The notes under the pieces are model-generated. The model did not search any database. It was not told where the DNA came from and saw nothing but the letters and a program-made list of their open reading frames with translations. Made by a program: the position numbers and the translations under genes. From Cellulomonas fimi ATCC 484 (GTDB lineage Bacteria > Actinomycetota > Actinomycetes > Actinomycetales > Cellulomonadaceae), in contig NC_015514.1 in NCBI RefSeq assembly GCF_000212695.1, forward strand, positions 3,410,001-3,474,000: DNA of 64,000 bases, in the 5' to 3' direction. Shown one piece after another: positions 17,032 through 28,158 of this stretch (its first letter is position 1; each line of letters begins with the position of its first letter).

Positions 17032-18495
17032 GTGCGCGAGCTGCTGTCGTCCGCCACCGCCGAGCACTACGCCGACACCGTCCACGCCACCGTCGAACGG
17101 CTCGCCGGGCGGCTGCGCACCACCACCCAGCCGTTCTCGGGCGCGACGCCCGAGCAGCTGCGCCGGCTCGTCGACGCCGTCGACCTCGACGGTCCCGCGA
17201 TCGGCACACCCGCCGCGCTGCAGGAGGTCGACGAGCTCGTCACCGCGCACTCCGTCTGGTTCCACGTGCCGACCTACGCGGCCCACCTCAACTGCCCCGT
17301 CGTCCTGCCGGCCGTCGCGGCGGAGGCCGTGCTCGCGGCCGTCAACCCGTCCGTCGACACCTACGACCAGTCCGGCATCGGCACGTTCGTCGAGCGGGCC
17401 GTCGTCGACTGGACCGCGCGGCGCATCGGCTTCGCGGGCGGCGACGGCATCTTCACGTCGGGCGGCACGCAGTCCAACCTCCAGGGCCTGCTGCTGGCCC
17501 GCGAGCACGCGCTCGCCGGAGTGGCGGACCGCGGCACGACGCTCCCCCGGCTGCGGGTCGTCGCGAGCGCGTCCAGCCACTTCAGCGTCCAGAAGGCCGC
17601 GCTGCTGCTCGGGCTCTCACCCGACGCGGTCGTCCTCGCACCGTCCGACGCCCTCGGGCGGCTGCGCCCCGACGCCCTCGCCACGACGCTCGCCGCCATC
17701 CGCGCCGCGGGCCACGTGCCGATGGCCGTCGTCGCGACCGCCGGCACGACCGACCGCGGGTGCCTCGACCCGCTCGCGTCGGTCGCGGACGTGTGCGCCC
17801 ACGACGGCGCGTGGCTGCACGTCGACGCCGCCTACGGGTGCGGGCTGCTCGTCTCCCCCACCCGCCGCCACCTCCTCGACGGCATCGAGCGCGCCCGGTC
17901 GGTGACCGTCGACTTCCACAAGAGCTTCTTCCAGCCGGTCTCCTCCAGCGCGCTCGTCGTTCGCGACGCCGCCGACCTCGCACCCGTCGCCTGGCACGCC
18001 GACTACCTCAACCCGCACGACAGCGACGAGCCCAACCAGGTCGACAAGTCGCTGCAGACCACGCGCCGGTTCGACGCGCTCAAGCTCTGGACCACGCTGC
18101 GCGCGCTCGGCGCCGACCGGCTCGGGGCCATGTTCGACACCGTCCTGGACCTCGCCGCGGCCGTGCACCGGTGGGTCGAGGAGGACGGCGACCTCGTCCT
18201 CGTCGGCCGCACGCAGCTCTCGACCGTGCTGTTCCGCTACCAGCCGCCCGGCGTGCCCGACGCGCAGGCGGACGCCCTCGTGCCGCAGATCCGCTCGGCG
18301 CTGTTCGGCTCGGGACGCGCGCTCGTCGCCAAGACGGTCGTCGACGGGCGCGCGTGCCTCAAGCTCACGCTGCTCAACCCCGGCACGACGCTCGACGACG
18401 TCGTCGGCGTCCTGGAGCTCGTGCGCGCGGCCGGTGCGGCGCTCGTCGAGGGCGACGACCTGCTCGCGGGCGACGCGACGGCGGCCGTCCGGTGA
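17032..18495 (+). CDS. desA: Lysine decarboxylase DesA (desferrioxamine pathway)
   Basis: A PLP-dependent group II decarboxylase that makes cadaverine from lysine for hydroxamate siderophore assembly. The 487-residue protein has FTSGGTQSNLQGL (cofactor phosphate region), HVDAAYGCG, and the Schiff-base lysine K297 in VDFHKSFFQPVSSSAL. The GTG at 17032 follows a GGGGG about 6 nt upstream. It is the first gene of a six-gene operon behind the iron box and overlaps desB (GTGA). Ornithine decarboxylation is an alternative substrate choice that sequence alone does not exclude. Confidence 0.9.
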   Translation: MRELLSSATAEHYADTVHATVERLAGRLRTTTQPFSGATPEQLRRLVDAVDLDGPAIGTPAALQEVDELVTAHSVWFHVPTYAAHLNCPVVLPAVAAEAVLAAVNPSVDTYDQSGIGTFVERAVVDWTARRIGFAGGDGIFTSGGTQSNLQGLLLAREHALAGVADRGTTLPRLRVVASASSHFSVQKAALLLGLSPDAVVLAPSDALGRLRPDALATTLAAIRAAGHVPMAVVATAGTTDRGCLDPLASVADVCAHDGAWLHVDAAYGCGLLVSPTRRHLLDGIERARSVTVDFHKSFFQPVSSSALVVRDAADLAPVAWHADYLNPHDSDEPNQVDKSLQTTRRFDALKLWTTLRALGADRLGAMFDTVLDLAAAVHRWVEEDGDLVLVGRTQLSTVLFRYQPPGVPDAQADALVPQIRSALFGSGRALVAKTVVDGRACLKLTLLNPGTTLDDVVGVLELVRAAGAALVEGDDLLAGDATAAVR

Positions 18496-19835
18496 GCGCG
18501 CGCACGCACGACCTCGTCGGCATCGGCATCGGGCCCTTCAACCTCGGGCTGGCGGCGCTCGCCGACCCGCTCGACCTCGACGCGGTCTTCCTCGACGGCC
18601 GCGACGGCTTCGCCTGGCACCACGGGATGATGCTCGAGGGCGCGACGACCCAGGTCCCGTTCCTCGCGGACCTCGTGACGATGGCCGACCCCACGTCGCG
18701 GTTCTCGTTCCTCGCGTGGCTCAAGGCCACCGGCCGGCTGTACCCGTTCTACATCCGCGAGTCGTTCTACCCGCTGCGCAGCGAGTACGACGCGTACTGC
18801 CGGTGGGTCGCGGGGCAGCTCGCGTCGCTGCGCTGGGGGCGGACGGTCGTGCGCGTCGAGGCCGACGACGACGTGTACGTCGTGCGCGCGCAGCGGGCCG
18901 ACGGGACGGTCGAGACGTACCGCGCGCGGCACCTCGTGCTCGGCGTCGGCACGCAGCCCGTCGTCCCGGCCGGCCTGCGGGACCTCGACGGGCCCGTCGT
19001 GCACAGCGCGGGGTACCTGCCCGCGCGCGACCGGCTGCGCGCGGGCGACAGCATCACGGTCGTCGGCAGCGGGCAGTCGGCGGCCGAGATCTACCGGGAC
19101 CTGCTGGAGGACGTCGACCGGCACCGCTACCGCCTGGACTGGGTCACCCGCTCCCCGCGGTTCTTCCCGATGGAGTACACCAAGCTCACGCTCGAGATGA
19201 CCTCGCCCGAGTACACCGACCACTTCCACGCGCTGCCCGTCGGCGTGCGGGACCGGCTCGCGCGCGAGCAGCGCGCGCTGTCCAAGGGCATCAGCGGCGC
19301 GCTCGTCGACGACATCTACGACACGCTCTACCGCAAGAGCGCCGCCGGGCCGGTGCCCACCACGCTGCTGACCGACACCGAGGTGCTCGGGGCCCGCTGG
19401 GACGGCGAGCGGTTCGCGCTGCGGCTGCGGCACGCGCAGCTCGGCACCGAGCACGAGCGCACCACCGCCGGCCTGGTCCTCGCGACCGGGTACGCCGCGC
19501 ACGTCCCCGCGTTCCTCGACCCCGTGCTCGACCGGCTCGACCTCGACGCGCAGGGCCGGTTCGCCGTCGCCCGGGACTACTCCGTCGACGGGGGACGCCG
19601 GCGCGTGTTCGTCCAGAACGGCGAGGAGCACACGCACGGCGTCACCGCGCCCGACCTCGGCTTCGGGCCGTGGCGCAGCTCCGCGATCCTCGAGGCCGTC
19701 GTGGGCCGCGAGGTGTATCCCCGCGAGCGCCGGATCGCGTTCCAGGAGTTCGGCGTCCCGGGCGACGCGCGACCCGCGGGTGCCGCGGCCGTGGACGGCG
19801 TCGACGCGGGCGCGGTCGTCGGCGGGGCCCGGTGA
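18492..19835 (+). CDS. desB: Lysine/diamine N-monooxygenase DesB
   Basis: An FAD- and NADPH-dependent N-hydroxylase that converts cadaverine to N-hydroxycadaverine. The 447-residue protein shows the FAD site GIGIGPFNLGLAAL at 10-23, the NADPH site VVGSGQSAAEIY, the substrate region RFFPMEYTKLTLEMTSPEYT, and the C-terminal ATGY motif (LVLATGYAAH). Start GTG 18492 overlaps the desA stop and its own stop overlaps desC, so the proteins are made in fixed proportion. Confidence 0.92.
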   Translation: MSARTHDLVGIGIGPFNLGLAALADPLDLDAVFLDGRDGFAWHHGMMLEGATTQVPFLADLVTMADPTSRFSFLAWLKATGRLYPFYIRESFYPLRSEYDAYCRWVAGQLASLRWGRTVVRVEADDDVYVVRAQRADGTVETYRARHLVLGVGTQPVVPAGLRDLDGPVVHSAGYLPARDRLRAGDSITVVGSGQSAAEIYRDLLEDVDRHRYRLDWVTRSPRFFPMEYTKLTLEMTSPEYTDHFHALPVGVRDRLAREQRALSKGISGALVDDIYDTLYRKSAAGPVPTTLLTDTEVLGARWDGERFALRLRHAQLGTEHERTTAGLVLATGYAAHVPAFLDPVLDRLDLDAQGRFAVARDYSVDGGRRRVFVQNGEEHTHGVTAPDLGFGPWRSSAILEAVVGREVYPRERRIAFQEFGVPGDARPAGAAAVDGVDAGAVVGGAR

Positions 19836-20401
19836 GCGCACCCGGGGCGGCCGCTCGCGCGCTCGCCGTCACGCTCGAACCGCTCGACGTCGACGTGCAC
19901 GCGGCCCGCATGCACGCCTGGCTGACCCACCCGCGCTCCGCGGCCTGGGAGATGACGCACCTCGACCTCGCCGGCGTGCGCGCCTACCTCGACGGCGTCG
20001 ACGCCGACCCGCACCAGCAGGCGTGGCTCGGGCGCGTCGACGGCGAGCCCACGTTCCTCGTCGAGACCTACGACCCCGCGCACGTGCTGCTCCCGGGCGT
20101 GCACGACGCGCTGCCCGGCGACGTCGGCATGCACCTGCTCGTCGCACCGCCCGCCGGCCCGCCCGTGCACGGCCTGACGTCCGCCGTCATGCGCGAGGTC
20201 GTGCGGTTCGTGCTCGACGACCTCGGCGCGACGCGCGTCGTGGTCGAGCCCGACGTCACCAACGCCCGGATCGCCGCGATGAACGCGGCCGCCGGGTTCC
20301 GCGTGCTGCGGGAGGTCGACCTGCCCGGCAAGCGCGCCCTGCTGTCCGTGTGCACGCGCGCCGACCTCGCCGCGAGCCCCCTGGGAAGGACCCTGCGATG
20401 A
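19832..20401 (+). CDS. desC: N-hydroxydiamine acyltransferase DesC
   Basis: A 189-residue GNAT-fold acyltransferase that adds succinyl or acetyl from CoA to the hydroxylamine, giving the hydroxamate units of desferrioxamines. The IucB/RhbD-like pattern is visible: WEMTHLDLAGVRAYL, EPTFLVETYDP, GDVGMHLLV, and RVVVEPDVTNARIAAMNAAAGF near the C-terminus. GTGA overlap with desB and ATGA overlap with desD. The gene at 24667 is a clear paralog. Confidence 0.9.
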   Translation: MSAPGAAARALAVTLEPLDVDVHAARMHAWLTHPRSAAWEMTHLDLAGVRAYLDGVDADPHQQAWLGRVDGEPTFLVETYDPAHVLLPGVHDALPGDVGMHLLVAPPAGPPVHGLTSAVMREVVRFVLDDLGATRVVVEPDVTNARIAAMNAAAGFRVLREVDLPGKRALLSVCTRADLAASPLGRTLR

Positions 20402-22227
20402 CGACCACGACCGACCGGCCCACGACGACGGCCACGCTGGCGTCGACCGCCGCGCACCTGCGGCCCGAGCCCATGGCGGTCGCGCAGCGGCACCTCGTCG
20501 CGAAGGCGCTGGCCGAGTTCGCGCACGAGCGGCTGCTCGCGCCGGTGCGGGTCGACGCGGGCACGACGGCCGACGACGCGCGCGGCCCGCACGACTACCG
20601 CGTCGTGCTCGACGGCGGCCGGGTCGTCTACCGGTTCCGCGCGCGGCGCCTCGCGCTCGAGCACTGGGCCCTCGACGAGTCGAGCCTGACCCGTGACGTC
20701 GACGGAACGCCCGCGCCGCTCGACGCGCTCGACCTCGTCCTCGAGCTGCAGCCCCTGCTGCGGATCCCCGACCACCTCCTCGCCGTCTACCTGGAGGAGA
20801 TCGCCGCGACGCTCGCGAGCGGTGCGTTCAAGGCGCACCACGGCGGGCCGTCGGCCGCTGACCTCGTCGGCGCACCGCTGTGGGAGGTCGAGGCGGCGAT
20901 GACCGAGGGGCACCCGTCGTTCGTCGCGAACAACGCGCGCATCGGGTTCGGGGTGGCCGAGCACGCCGCGTTCGCCCCCGAGGCCGGGCGGCCCGTGCGG
21001 CTCGTGTGGCTCGCCGTGCGGCGCTCCGTGAGCCACCTCGCGCTCGGGGCGGGCCTCGACGAGGACGCGTTCTACCGGCAGGAGCTCGGCGGGGCGACCG
21101 TCGCCCGGTTCCACGCACAGCTGCGCGACCTGGGGCTCGACCCCGCGGACTACCGCTGGCTGCCCGTGCACCCGTGGCAGTGGGAGCACCGGCTCGCGGT
21201 GACGTTCGCGCCGGACGTCGCGCGACGCGACCTCGTCCTGCTGGGGGCGGGCGACGACGACCACCTGCCGCAGCAGTCGATCCGGACCCTGCTCAACGTG
21301 TCCGACCCGACGCGGCACTACGTCAAGGTCGCGCTCGCGATCCAGAACATGGGCTTCCTGCGGGGCCTGTCCCCCGCGTACATGCGCGCGACCCCCGCGA
21401 TCAACGACTGGGTCGCGGACCTCGTCGCGTCCGACCCGGTCCTCGCGGGCCACCGGTTCCGGCTGCTGCGGGAGCGCGTGTCGATCGGCTACACCGGTGA
21501 CGCGTACCACCGCACGCCGCAGCCCAACGCGCACCGCAAGATGGTCGCGGCCCTGTGGCGCGAGAGCCCCGTCCCGCTCGTCCCCGCCGGCCACCGTCTC
21601 GCGACCATGGCGTCGCTGCTGCACCGCGACGCCGACGGCGCGTCGTACGTCGGCGCGCTCGTCGCCGCGTCGGGCCTCGACGCCGCGACGTGGGTGGGCC
21701 GCTACCTCGACGTCTACCTCGCGCCGCTCGTGCACTGCCTGCTCGCGCACGACCTCGCGTTCATGCCGCACGGGGAGAACGTGATCCTCGAGCTCGACGC
21801 GCACGTGCCCGTGGGCGCGTTCCTCAAGGACGTCGGCGAGGAGGTCGTCGTGCTGACCGACCGGCCGCTGCCCGACGAGGTCGCCCGCGTGCGGCAGCCC
21901 GTCGACGCCGCCGAGGCGGCGCTCGCGATCTTCACCGACGTGTTCGACGGCGTCCTGCGGCACCTCGCGGCGATCCTCGACACGGACGGCCTGATCGACG
22001 AACGGTCCTTCTGGGCGCTCGTGGCGGCGTGCGTCGACGCGCACGCCGTGCGCTTCCCGGACCTGCACCGCCGCGTCGACCTGCGGGCGCCCCGGTTCGC
22101 GCACTCGTGCCTCAACCGCCTGCAGCTGCGCAACACCGCGCAGATGGTCGACCTCGCCGACCAGTCGGGGTCGTTGCTGTTCGCGGGCACGCTCGCCAAC
22201 CCGATCGCCCGCGGGCTCGACGCGTGA
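20398..22227 (+). CDS. desD: NIS siderophore synthetase DesD (IucA/IucC family)
   Basis: An ATP-dependent synthetase that joins N-hydroxy-N-succinylcadaverine units and closes the macrocycle, giving desferrioxamine E or B type products. The 609-residue length is normal for the family. Characteristic segments are GHPSFVANNARIGFG, HPWQWEH, QQSIRTLLNVSDP, GDAYHRTPQPNAHRKM and MPHGENVIL. ATG 20398 overlaps the desC stop. The protein is cytoplasmic; export and uptake genes for the siderophore are not in this window. Confidence 0.93.
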   Translation: MTTTTDRPTTTATLASTAAHLRPEPMAVAQRHLVAKALAEFAHERLLAPVRVDAGTTADDARGPHDYRVVLDGGRVVYRFRARRLALEHWALDESSLTRDVDGTPAPLDALDLVLELQPLLRIPDHLLAVYLEEIAATLASGAFKAHHGGPSAADLVGAPLWEVEAAMTEGHPSFVANNARIGFGVAEHAAFAPEAGRPVRLVWLAVRRSVSHLALGAGLDEDAFYRQELGGATVARFHAQLRDLGLDPADYRWLPVHPWQWEHRLAVTFAPDVARRDLVLLGAGDDDHLPQQSIRTLLNVSDPTRHYVKVALAIQNMGFLRGLSPAYMRATPAINDWVADLVASDPVLAGHRFRLLRERVSIGYTGDAYHRTPQPNAHRKMVAALWRESPVPLVPAGHRLATMASLLHRDADGASYVGALVAASGLDAATWVGRYLDVYLAPLVHCLLAHDLAFMPHGENVILELDAHVPVGAFLKDVGEEVVVLTDRPLPDEVARVRQPVDAAEAALAIFTDVFDGVLRHLAAILDTDGLIDERSFWALVAACVDAHAVRFPDLHRRVDLRAPRFAHSCLNRLQLRNTAQMVDLADQSGSLLFAGTLANPIARGLDA

Positions 22228-22252
22228 CGGCGGCGCGGCGCACGGTGGCGGC

Positions 22253-24670
22253 ATGACGGTCGAGGTCTTCCGCGACGCGCTCGGCGTCCCGCACGTGCGC
22301 GCGGCCGACGAGCTCGGGCTCGCCTACGGGCAGGGCCTGGTCACCGCGGTCGACCGTGCGTGGCAGGTGGAGGTCGACCTGTGGCGCGCGCAGGGTCGGC
22401 TGGCCGAGCGCCTCGGCCCGGCCGGCGTCGCGTGGGACGTCCTCGCGCGGCAGCTGCGGATCGCCGACACCGCGCAGCGCGTGCACGACGCGCTGCCGGA
22501 GGACGACCGGCAGTGGCTCGCGGCCTACGTGCGGGGCGTCGACGACGGGCTGCGCGGGCGCCCGGTCGCGGAGGTCGACGCGCTCGACGCCCGGCTCGGC
22601 GGGGTCACGCCGCGCGAGCCGTGGCCCGCGTGGGGACCCGTCGGCGTCCTGCTGGTCGCGCACGTGCTGTTCTCGACCTTCCCGCGTCTGCTGTGGAACG
22701 ACCACGTGGCGCACGCCCTCGGCGACGACGCCGTCGACCTGTTCGACGCCGCCGGCGGCGCGGGCGACCCGGGCTCGGGCGGCAGCAACGCGTGGGCGCT
22801 GCACGGGTCGCGCACCGCGAGCGGCCTGCCGGTCGTCGCCGGCGACCCGCACCGGCTCCTCGAGCTGCCGGGCGTCTACCAGCAGGTCCGGCTCGCGTGC
22901 CCAGGGGTCGACGTCGTCGGGCTCGCGTTCCCCGGCGTCCCGGGGGTGCCGCACGTCGCGCACGCCGGCGGCGTCGCGTGGGGCGTGACGAACGCGATGG
23001 CGCACCACGTCGAGGTGTTCCGCGAGCGCCTGCGGCCGGGCACGGACGGCTGGAGCGCGCTCGGTCCGGACGGCTGGGAACCCGCGGCCGTGCACGAGGA
23101 GACCGTGCACGTCCGCGGCGGCGTCGACGTCCCGGTGCTCGTCGGCGAGACCGCGCGCGGGCCGGTGCTGTGGCGCGGTGGCGGCCCCGGGCCCGGGGAC
23201 CCCGCGCGTCCCTCCGGGTCGGGGCACCCGCCGGACGTCTCGACGGCGCCCGGCGGCCCGGGACGCGGGGGCCGGTCCGGACGGGCACGGGCCGCCCGGG
23301 CCGGCGACCCGCCGGGAGGTGGGGACGGCGACGTCGCCGCCTGGTCGGTGCGCTTCCCCGTGCGTGCGACCGCCGACGCGGGCGTCAGCTGCCTGCGCCG
23401 GCTGCTGCACGCGCGCGACGCGCACGACGTCGCGGCCGTCCTGCGCGACTGGGTGGACCCCGTGAACCGGGTGCTCGTCGCCGACCGGTCCGGCACGGTG
23501 CTGCGCGTCGTCGCGGGCCGGGTGCCCCGGCGCGGTGCGGCGGACCGGCTGCGGCCGCACGACGCCTGGTCGGACGCGGGACGTGCCCCCACGTGGGCAC
23601 CGCCCGTCCCGCCCGAGGAGGTCCGGGACGTCGCGGTCGACGCCAACGAGCGGCCGGCCCGGCCCGAGCAGGACCTGGGGGCGCTGTACGCGCCCAGCCA
23701 GCGAGCGCGCCGCCTGCGGGCGCTGCTCGACGCGACCCGCACCGAGCCCGCGACCGCCGCGGGCACCGCCCGGCTGCACGGCGACGTGCGGCACGACGGC
23801 GCCGCCCGCCTCCTCGCCCACCTGGCCGACGCCGGCACCTCGGGACCGGACGTCGGCACCTCGGGACGGGAGGTCGGCACCTCGGGACCGGACGTCGGCA
23901 CGGTGCCGCCCGACGGCGTCGGACCGCCTGCCGGGACGCCGGAGCCCGTGTCCGCCGCCGCGCGGGCGCTGCGCGCACGGCTGCTCGCCTGGGACCACGA
24001 GATGCACGCGGGCAGCACCGACGCCGCCGCGTTCGCGCGCTGGCGGTCCGCGCTGGTCTCCCGCGTCGCCGCGCACCCCGCGCTCGCGCCGCTGCACGAC
24101 GACCCCGGTGCCGGGCCCGTGCTCGCCCCGTGGTTCGTCGTGCCCGCGCGCGTCGCCGACGCCCTGCCGGCGCTGCTCGACGCCGACCGCGCGGGGCGGA
24201 TCGACCTCGACGGCCCGGCCCTCGTGCGGGCCGCCCTGGAGGACGCGGCCCGCCCGGAACCGCCCACCGGCCCGGCGCCGGGAACGACGCCGCGCCCGGC
24301 CGCGGAAGGCGCGGCGGTCGGGGACCGCACGTGGGGCGACCTGCACCGCCTGCACCCGCTGCACGTGCTCGACGAGGTGCCGGGGTGCGCGTCACCGTTC
24401 GTCGTCGACGTCGGGCTCGGCGGGGACACCGACTGCGTGCGGTCCACGTCGTCGACGCCCGGGGTGTCGCACCGGGCGTGGCGCGGGTCGGTCGCGCGGT
24501 ACGTGTGGGACCTCGCGGACCGTGACCGCAGCCGCTGGAACGTGCCGTTCGGCGCGAGCGGCGTACCCGGCGCCCCGCACGCGCTCGACCAGCTCGACGA
24601 CTGGGTGCACGCGCGCACCACCGAGCTCGTCACCGACTGGGACCGGCTCCACCGGGAGGACCTGCCATGA
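22253..24670 (+). CDS. desG: Cytosolic penicillin amidase family protein, DesG-like
   Basis: An 805-residue Ntn-hydrolase of the penicillin acylase family. The autoprocessing site GGSNAW gives S178 as the future N-terminal nucleophile; the usual HLGI-like region is here GDPHRLLELPGVY. There is no signal peptide, so it should act in the cytoplasm, unlike the acylase at 54624. In other actinobacteria a penicillin amidase next to desD (desG) was proposed to add phenylacetyl groups, giving arylated desferrioxamines; the same role is inferred here. Odd features are two low-complexity Pro/Gly stretches, one made by a 21-bp triplication. It follows desD by 25 bp and overlaps the next gene (ATGA). 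Confidence 0.78.
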   Translation: MTVEVFRDALGVPHVRAADELGLAYGQGLVTAVDRAWQVEVDLWRAQGRLAERLGPAGVAWDVLARQLRIADTAQRVHDALPEDDRQWLAAYVRGVDDGLRGRPVAEVDALDARLGGVTPREPWPAWGPVGVLLVAHVLFSTFPRLLWNDHVAHALGDDAVDLFDAAGGAGDPGSGGSNAWALHGSRTASGLPVVAGDPHRLLELPGVYQQVRLACPGVDVVGLAFPGVPGVPHVAHAGGVAWGVTNAMAHHVEVFRERLRPGTDGWSALGPDGWEPAAVHEETVHVRGGVDVPVLVGETARGPVLWRGGGPGPGDPARPSGSGHPPDVSTAPGGPGRGGRSGRARAARAGDPPGGGDGDVAAWSVRFPVRATADAGVSCLRRLLHARDAHDVAAVLRDWVDPVNRVLVADRSGTVLRVVAGRVPRRGAADRLRPHDAWSDAGRAPTWAPPVPPEEVRDVAVDANERPARPEQDLGALYAPSQRARRLRALLDATRTEPATAAGTARLHGDVRHDGAARLLAHLADAGTSGPDVGTSGREVGTSGPDVGTVPPDGVGPPAGTPEPVSAAARALRARLLAWDHEMHAGSTDAAAFARWRSALVSRVAAHPALAPLHDDPGAGPVLAPWFVVPARVADALPALLDADRAGRIDLDGPALVRAALEDAARPEPPTGPAPGTTPRPAAEGAAVGDRTWGDLHRLHPLHVLDEVPGCASPFVVDVGLGGDTDCVRSTSSTPGVSHRAWRGSVARYVWDLADRDRSRWNVPFGASGVPGAPHALDQLDDWVHARTTELVTDWDRLHREDLP
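23834..23896 (+). repeat. 21-bp tandem triplication inside desG
   Basis: Three units of GGCACCTCGGGACSGGASGTC encode GTSGPDV, GTSGREV, GTSGPDV. The in-frame repeat lies in a linker between structured parts and probably tolerates length change. Confidence 0.85.
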
Positions 24671-25359
24671 CCGCACCGCGCACCACCGCGGCGACGCCCG
24701 CGACGACCCTGTCGACCTCGACGAGCACCACCCGCGTGGCTGCCGCGCACGGCGGGCCCGCACCGGACGCGGCCGGGACCCGCCTGCGCTCGGGCCCGCC
24801 CGGCACGGTGGTCGACGCCCGGGACGTGCCCGGGCTCGGCCGGCTCACCACCACGGTGCTCGACCCCGACGACGACCTCGACACGGTGCACGCCTGGGTC
24901 ACGCAGCCCCACACCGGGTTCTGGGGCCTGGGCGGGCTCACGCGTGCCGAGCTGCGCGACACGTACGCGTTCGTCGACGCGCTGCCGAGCCACCACGCGT
25001 TCGTCCTGCGCCGCGACGGCCTGCCGGTCGCCCTCCTGCAGACGTACGAGCCGGAGCACGACCCCGTCGGCGCGCACTACGCCGTCGAGCCCGGCGACGT
25101 CGGCGTGCACTTCCTGCTCGGCGCACGCGGCCGCCCGACGCCGCGCTTCTCGACGCTCCTCATGGGCGCCGTCCTCGACGCGCTGCTCGAGCCGCCCGCG
25201 GCCCGCCGCGTCGTGATCGAGCCGGACGTGCGCAACGAGCGAGCGGTCGCCCGCGCGGTGCGGCAGGGCTTCACGCTCGGACCGGTGGTCGACCTGCCGG
25301 ACAAGCGTGCCCAGCTCGCGTTCCTCGGCCGCGAGCAGTGGGCGTCCCTGCGGGGCTGA
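24667..25359 (+). CDS. Second DesC-like GNAT acyltransferase (DesH-like)
   Basis: A 230-residue acyltransferase related to DesC along its length: HAWVTQPHTGFWGLG, VALLQTYEPEHDPVG, EPGDVGVHFLLGARG and RRVVIEPDVRNERA align with the DesC motifs. It has an extra Thr/Ala-rich N-terminal 40 residues. It overlaps desG by ATGA and ends the operon. A second acyltransferase could widen the acyl groups loaded on N-hydroxycadaverine, or work with the amidase on aryl groups; this is inference. The name desH has been used for such a gene but assignment is uncertain. It converges with the ABC-F gene with a 3-bp gap and no terminator was seen. Confidence 0.8.
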   Translation: MTAPRTTAATPATTLSTSTSTTRVAAAHGGPAPDAAGTRLRSGPPGTVVDARDVPGLGRLTTTVLDPDDDLDTVHAWVTQPHTGFWGLGGLTRAELRDTYAFVDALPSHHAFVLRRDGLPVALLQTYEPEHDPVGAHYAVEPGDVGVHFLLGARGRPTPRFSTLLMGAVLDALLEPPAARRVVIEPDVRNERAVARAVRQGFTLGPVVDLPDKRAQLAFLGREQWASLRG

Positions 25360-25362
25360 CGC

Positions 25363-27168
<1,806 letters not shown>

Positions 27169-27213
27169 CGAGGCGACAGGCTACCCGCCGCCCGGCACCC
27201 TCCCGCGTCCGGC

Positions 27214-28158
27214 TCAGTCGCTCGCCGACACCACGCGCGCACCGGCGACGGGTCCTGCGGCCGTGAGCACGCGGTCCGCGACGCCCGACGCGGTGAACGC
27301 CGCCGCGAGGACGAGCGCGTGCTGGCGGCTGCGGGCCAGCGCGGCGACCGTCGGGCCGGAGCCCGACACCACGACGCCGAGCGCCCCCGCGTCCTCCGCG
27401 ACCGCGAGCGGCTCCGCCAGCCCGGGATCGAGCTCGAGGGCCGCCATCTGCAGGTCGTTGTGCAGCGCCGCACCGAGGGCCCGCGCGTCGCCCGCGCGCA
27501 GCGCCTGCATGAGCGGCACGTCGTCCTCGGGGTCGGGCTCCGCGACGTCACCGCCGGAGTGCAGCTCGTCGAACGCGCGGTACACGGCGGGCGTCGACAG
27601 GCCTCGGTGCTGCACCGCGAACGCCCAGTGGAACTCGCCCCGGGTCAGGGCCGGTGTCAGCAGGTGCCCGCGGCCCGACCCGACGGCCGTGTGCCCGGTG
27701 AGCGAGAACGGCACGTCGGAGCCGAGCTCCGCGGCGATCTCCACGAGGTCCTCGCGGCCCAGACCCGTCCGCCACAGGGCGTCGCACGCCACGAGCGCGG
27801 CGGCGGCGTCGGCCGAGCCGCCCGCCATGCCGCCCGCGACGGGCACGTCCTTGACGAGGTGCAGGTGCACGCCGGCGTCGATGCCGACCCGGTCGGCCAG
27901 CGCACGCGCCGCCCGCAGCGCGAGGTTGCCCTCGTCCGTCGGCACGACCTCCGCCTGGGGCCCGCTCACCGTGAGCTCGAACCGCTCGGAGGACGAGGCG
28001 ATGACCTCCTCGTACACGCTCACGGCCTGGAACACCGTCGACAGCACGTGGTAGCCGTCGGCGTCCGGGGGCCCGACGCGCAGCGAGAGGTTGATCTTGC
28101 CGGGCGCGCGCACCCTGACCTCGTGGTCGGGCAGCGGGGCCACGGGGGTCAGCGTCAC
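27214..28158 (-). CDS. ispE: 4-diphosphocytidyl-2-C-methyl-D-erythritol kinase
   Basis: A GHMP kinase of the MEP pathway that phosphorylates CDP-methylerythritol, leading to isoprenoids for menaquinone, undecaprenyl phosphate and carotenoids. The 314-residue protein has the N-terminal [12 protein letters not shown], the ATP-binding [14 protein letters not shown], and the C-terminal [10 protein letters not shown] motif. Start GTG 28158 overlaps the ksgA stop (GTGA), the usual ksgA-ispE order of actinobacteria. Confidence 0.94.
   Translation of the reverse strand: MTLTPVAPLPDHEVRVRAPGKINLSLRVGPPDADGYHVLSTVFQAVSVYEEVIASSSERFELTVSGPQAEVVPTDEGNLALRAARALADRVGIDAGVHLHLVKDVPVAGGMAGGSADAAAALVACDALWRTGLGREDLVEIAAELGSDVPFSLTGHTAVGSGRGHLLTPALTRGEFHWAFAVQHRGLSTPAVYRAFDELHSGGDVAEPDPEDDVPLMQALRAGDARALGAALHNDLQMAALELDPGLAEPLAVAEDAGALGVVVSGSGPTVAALARSRQHALVLAAAFTASGVADRVLTAAGPVAGARVVSASD

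Noticed and set aside
20068..24364. Long minus-strand open frames (728 and 750 codons)
   Set aside because: They lie opposite desD and desG, have no domain-like sequence, and reflect third-position G+C bias.
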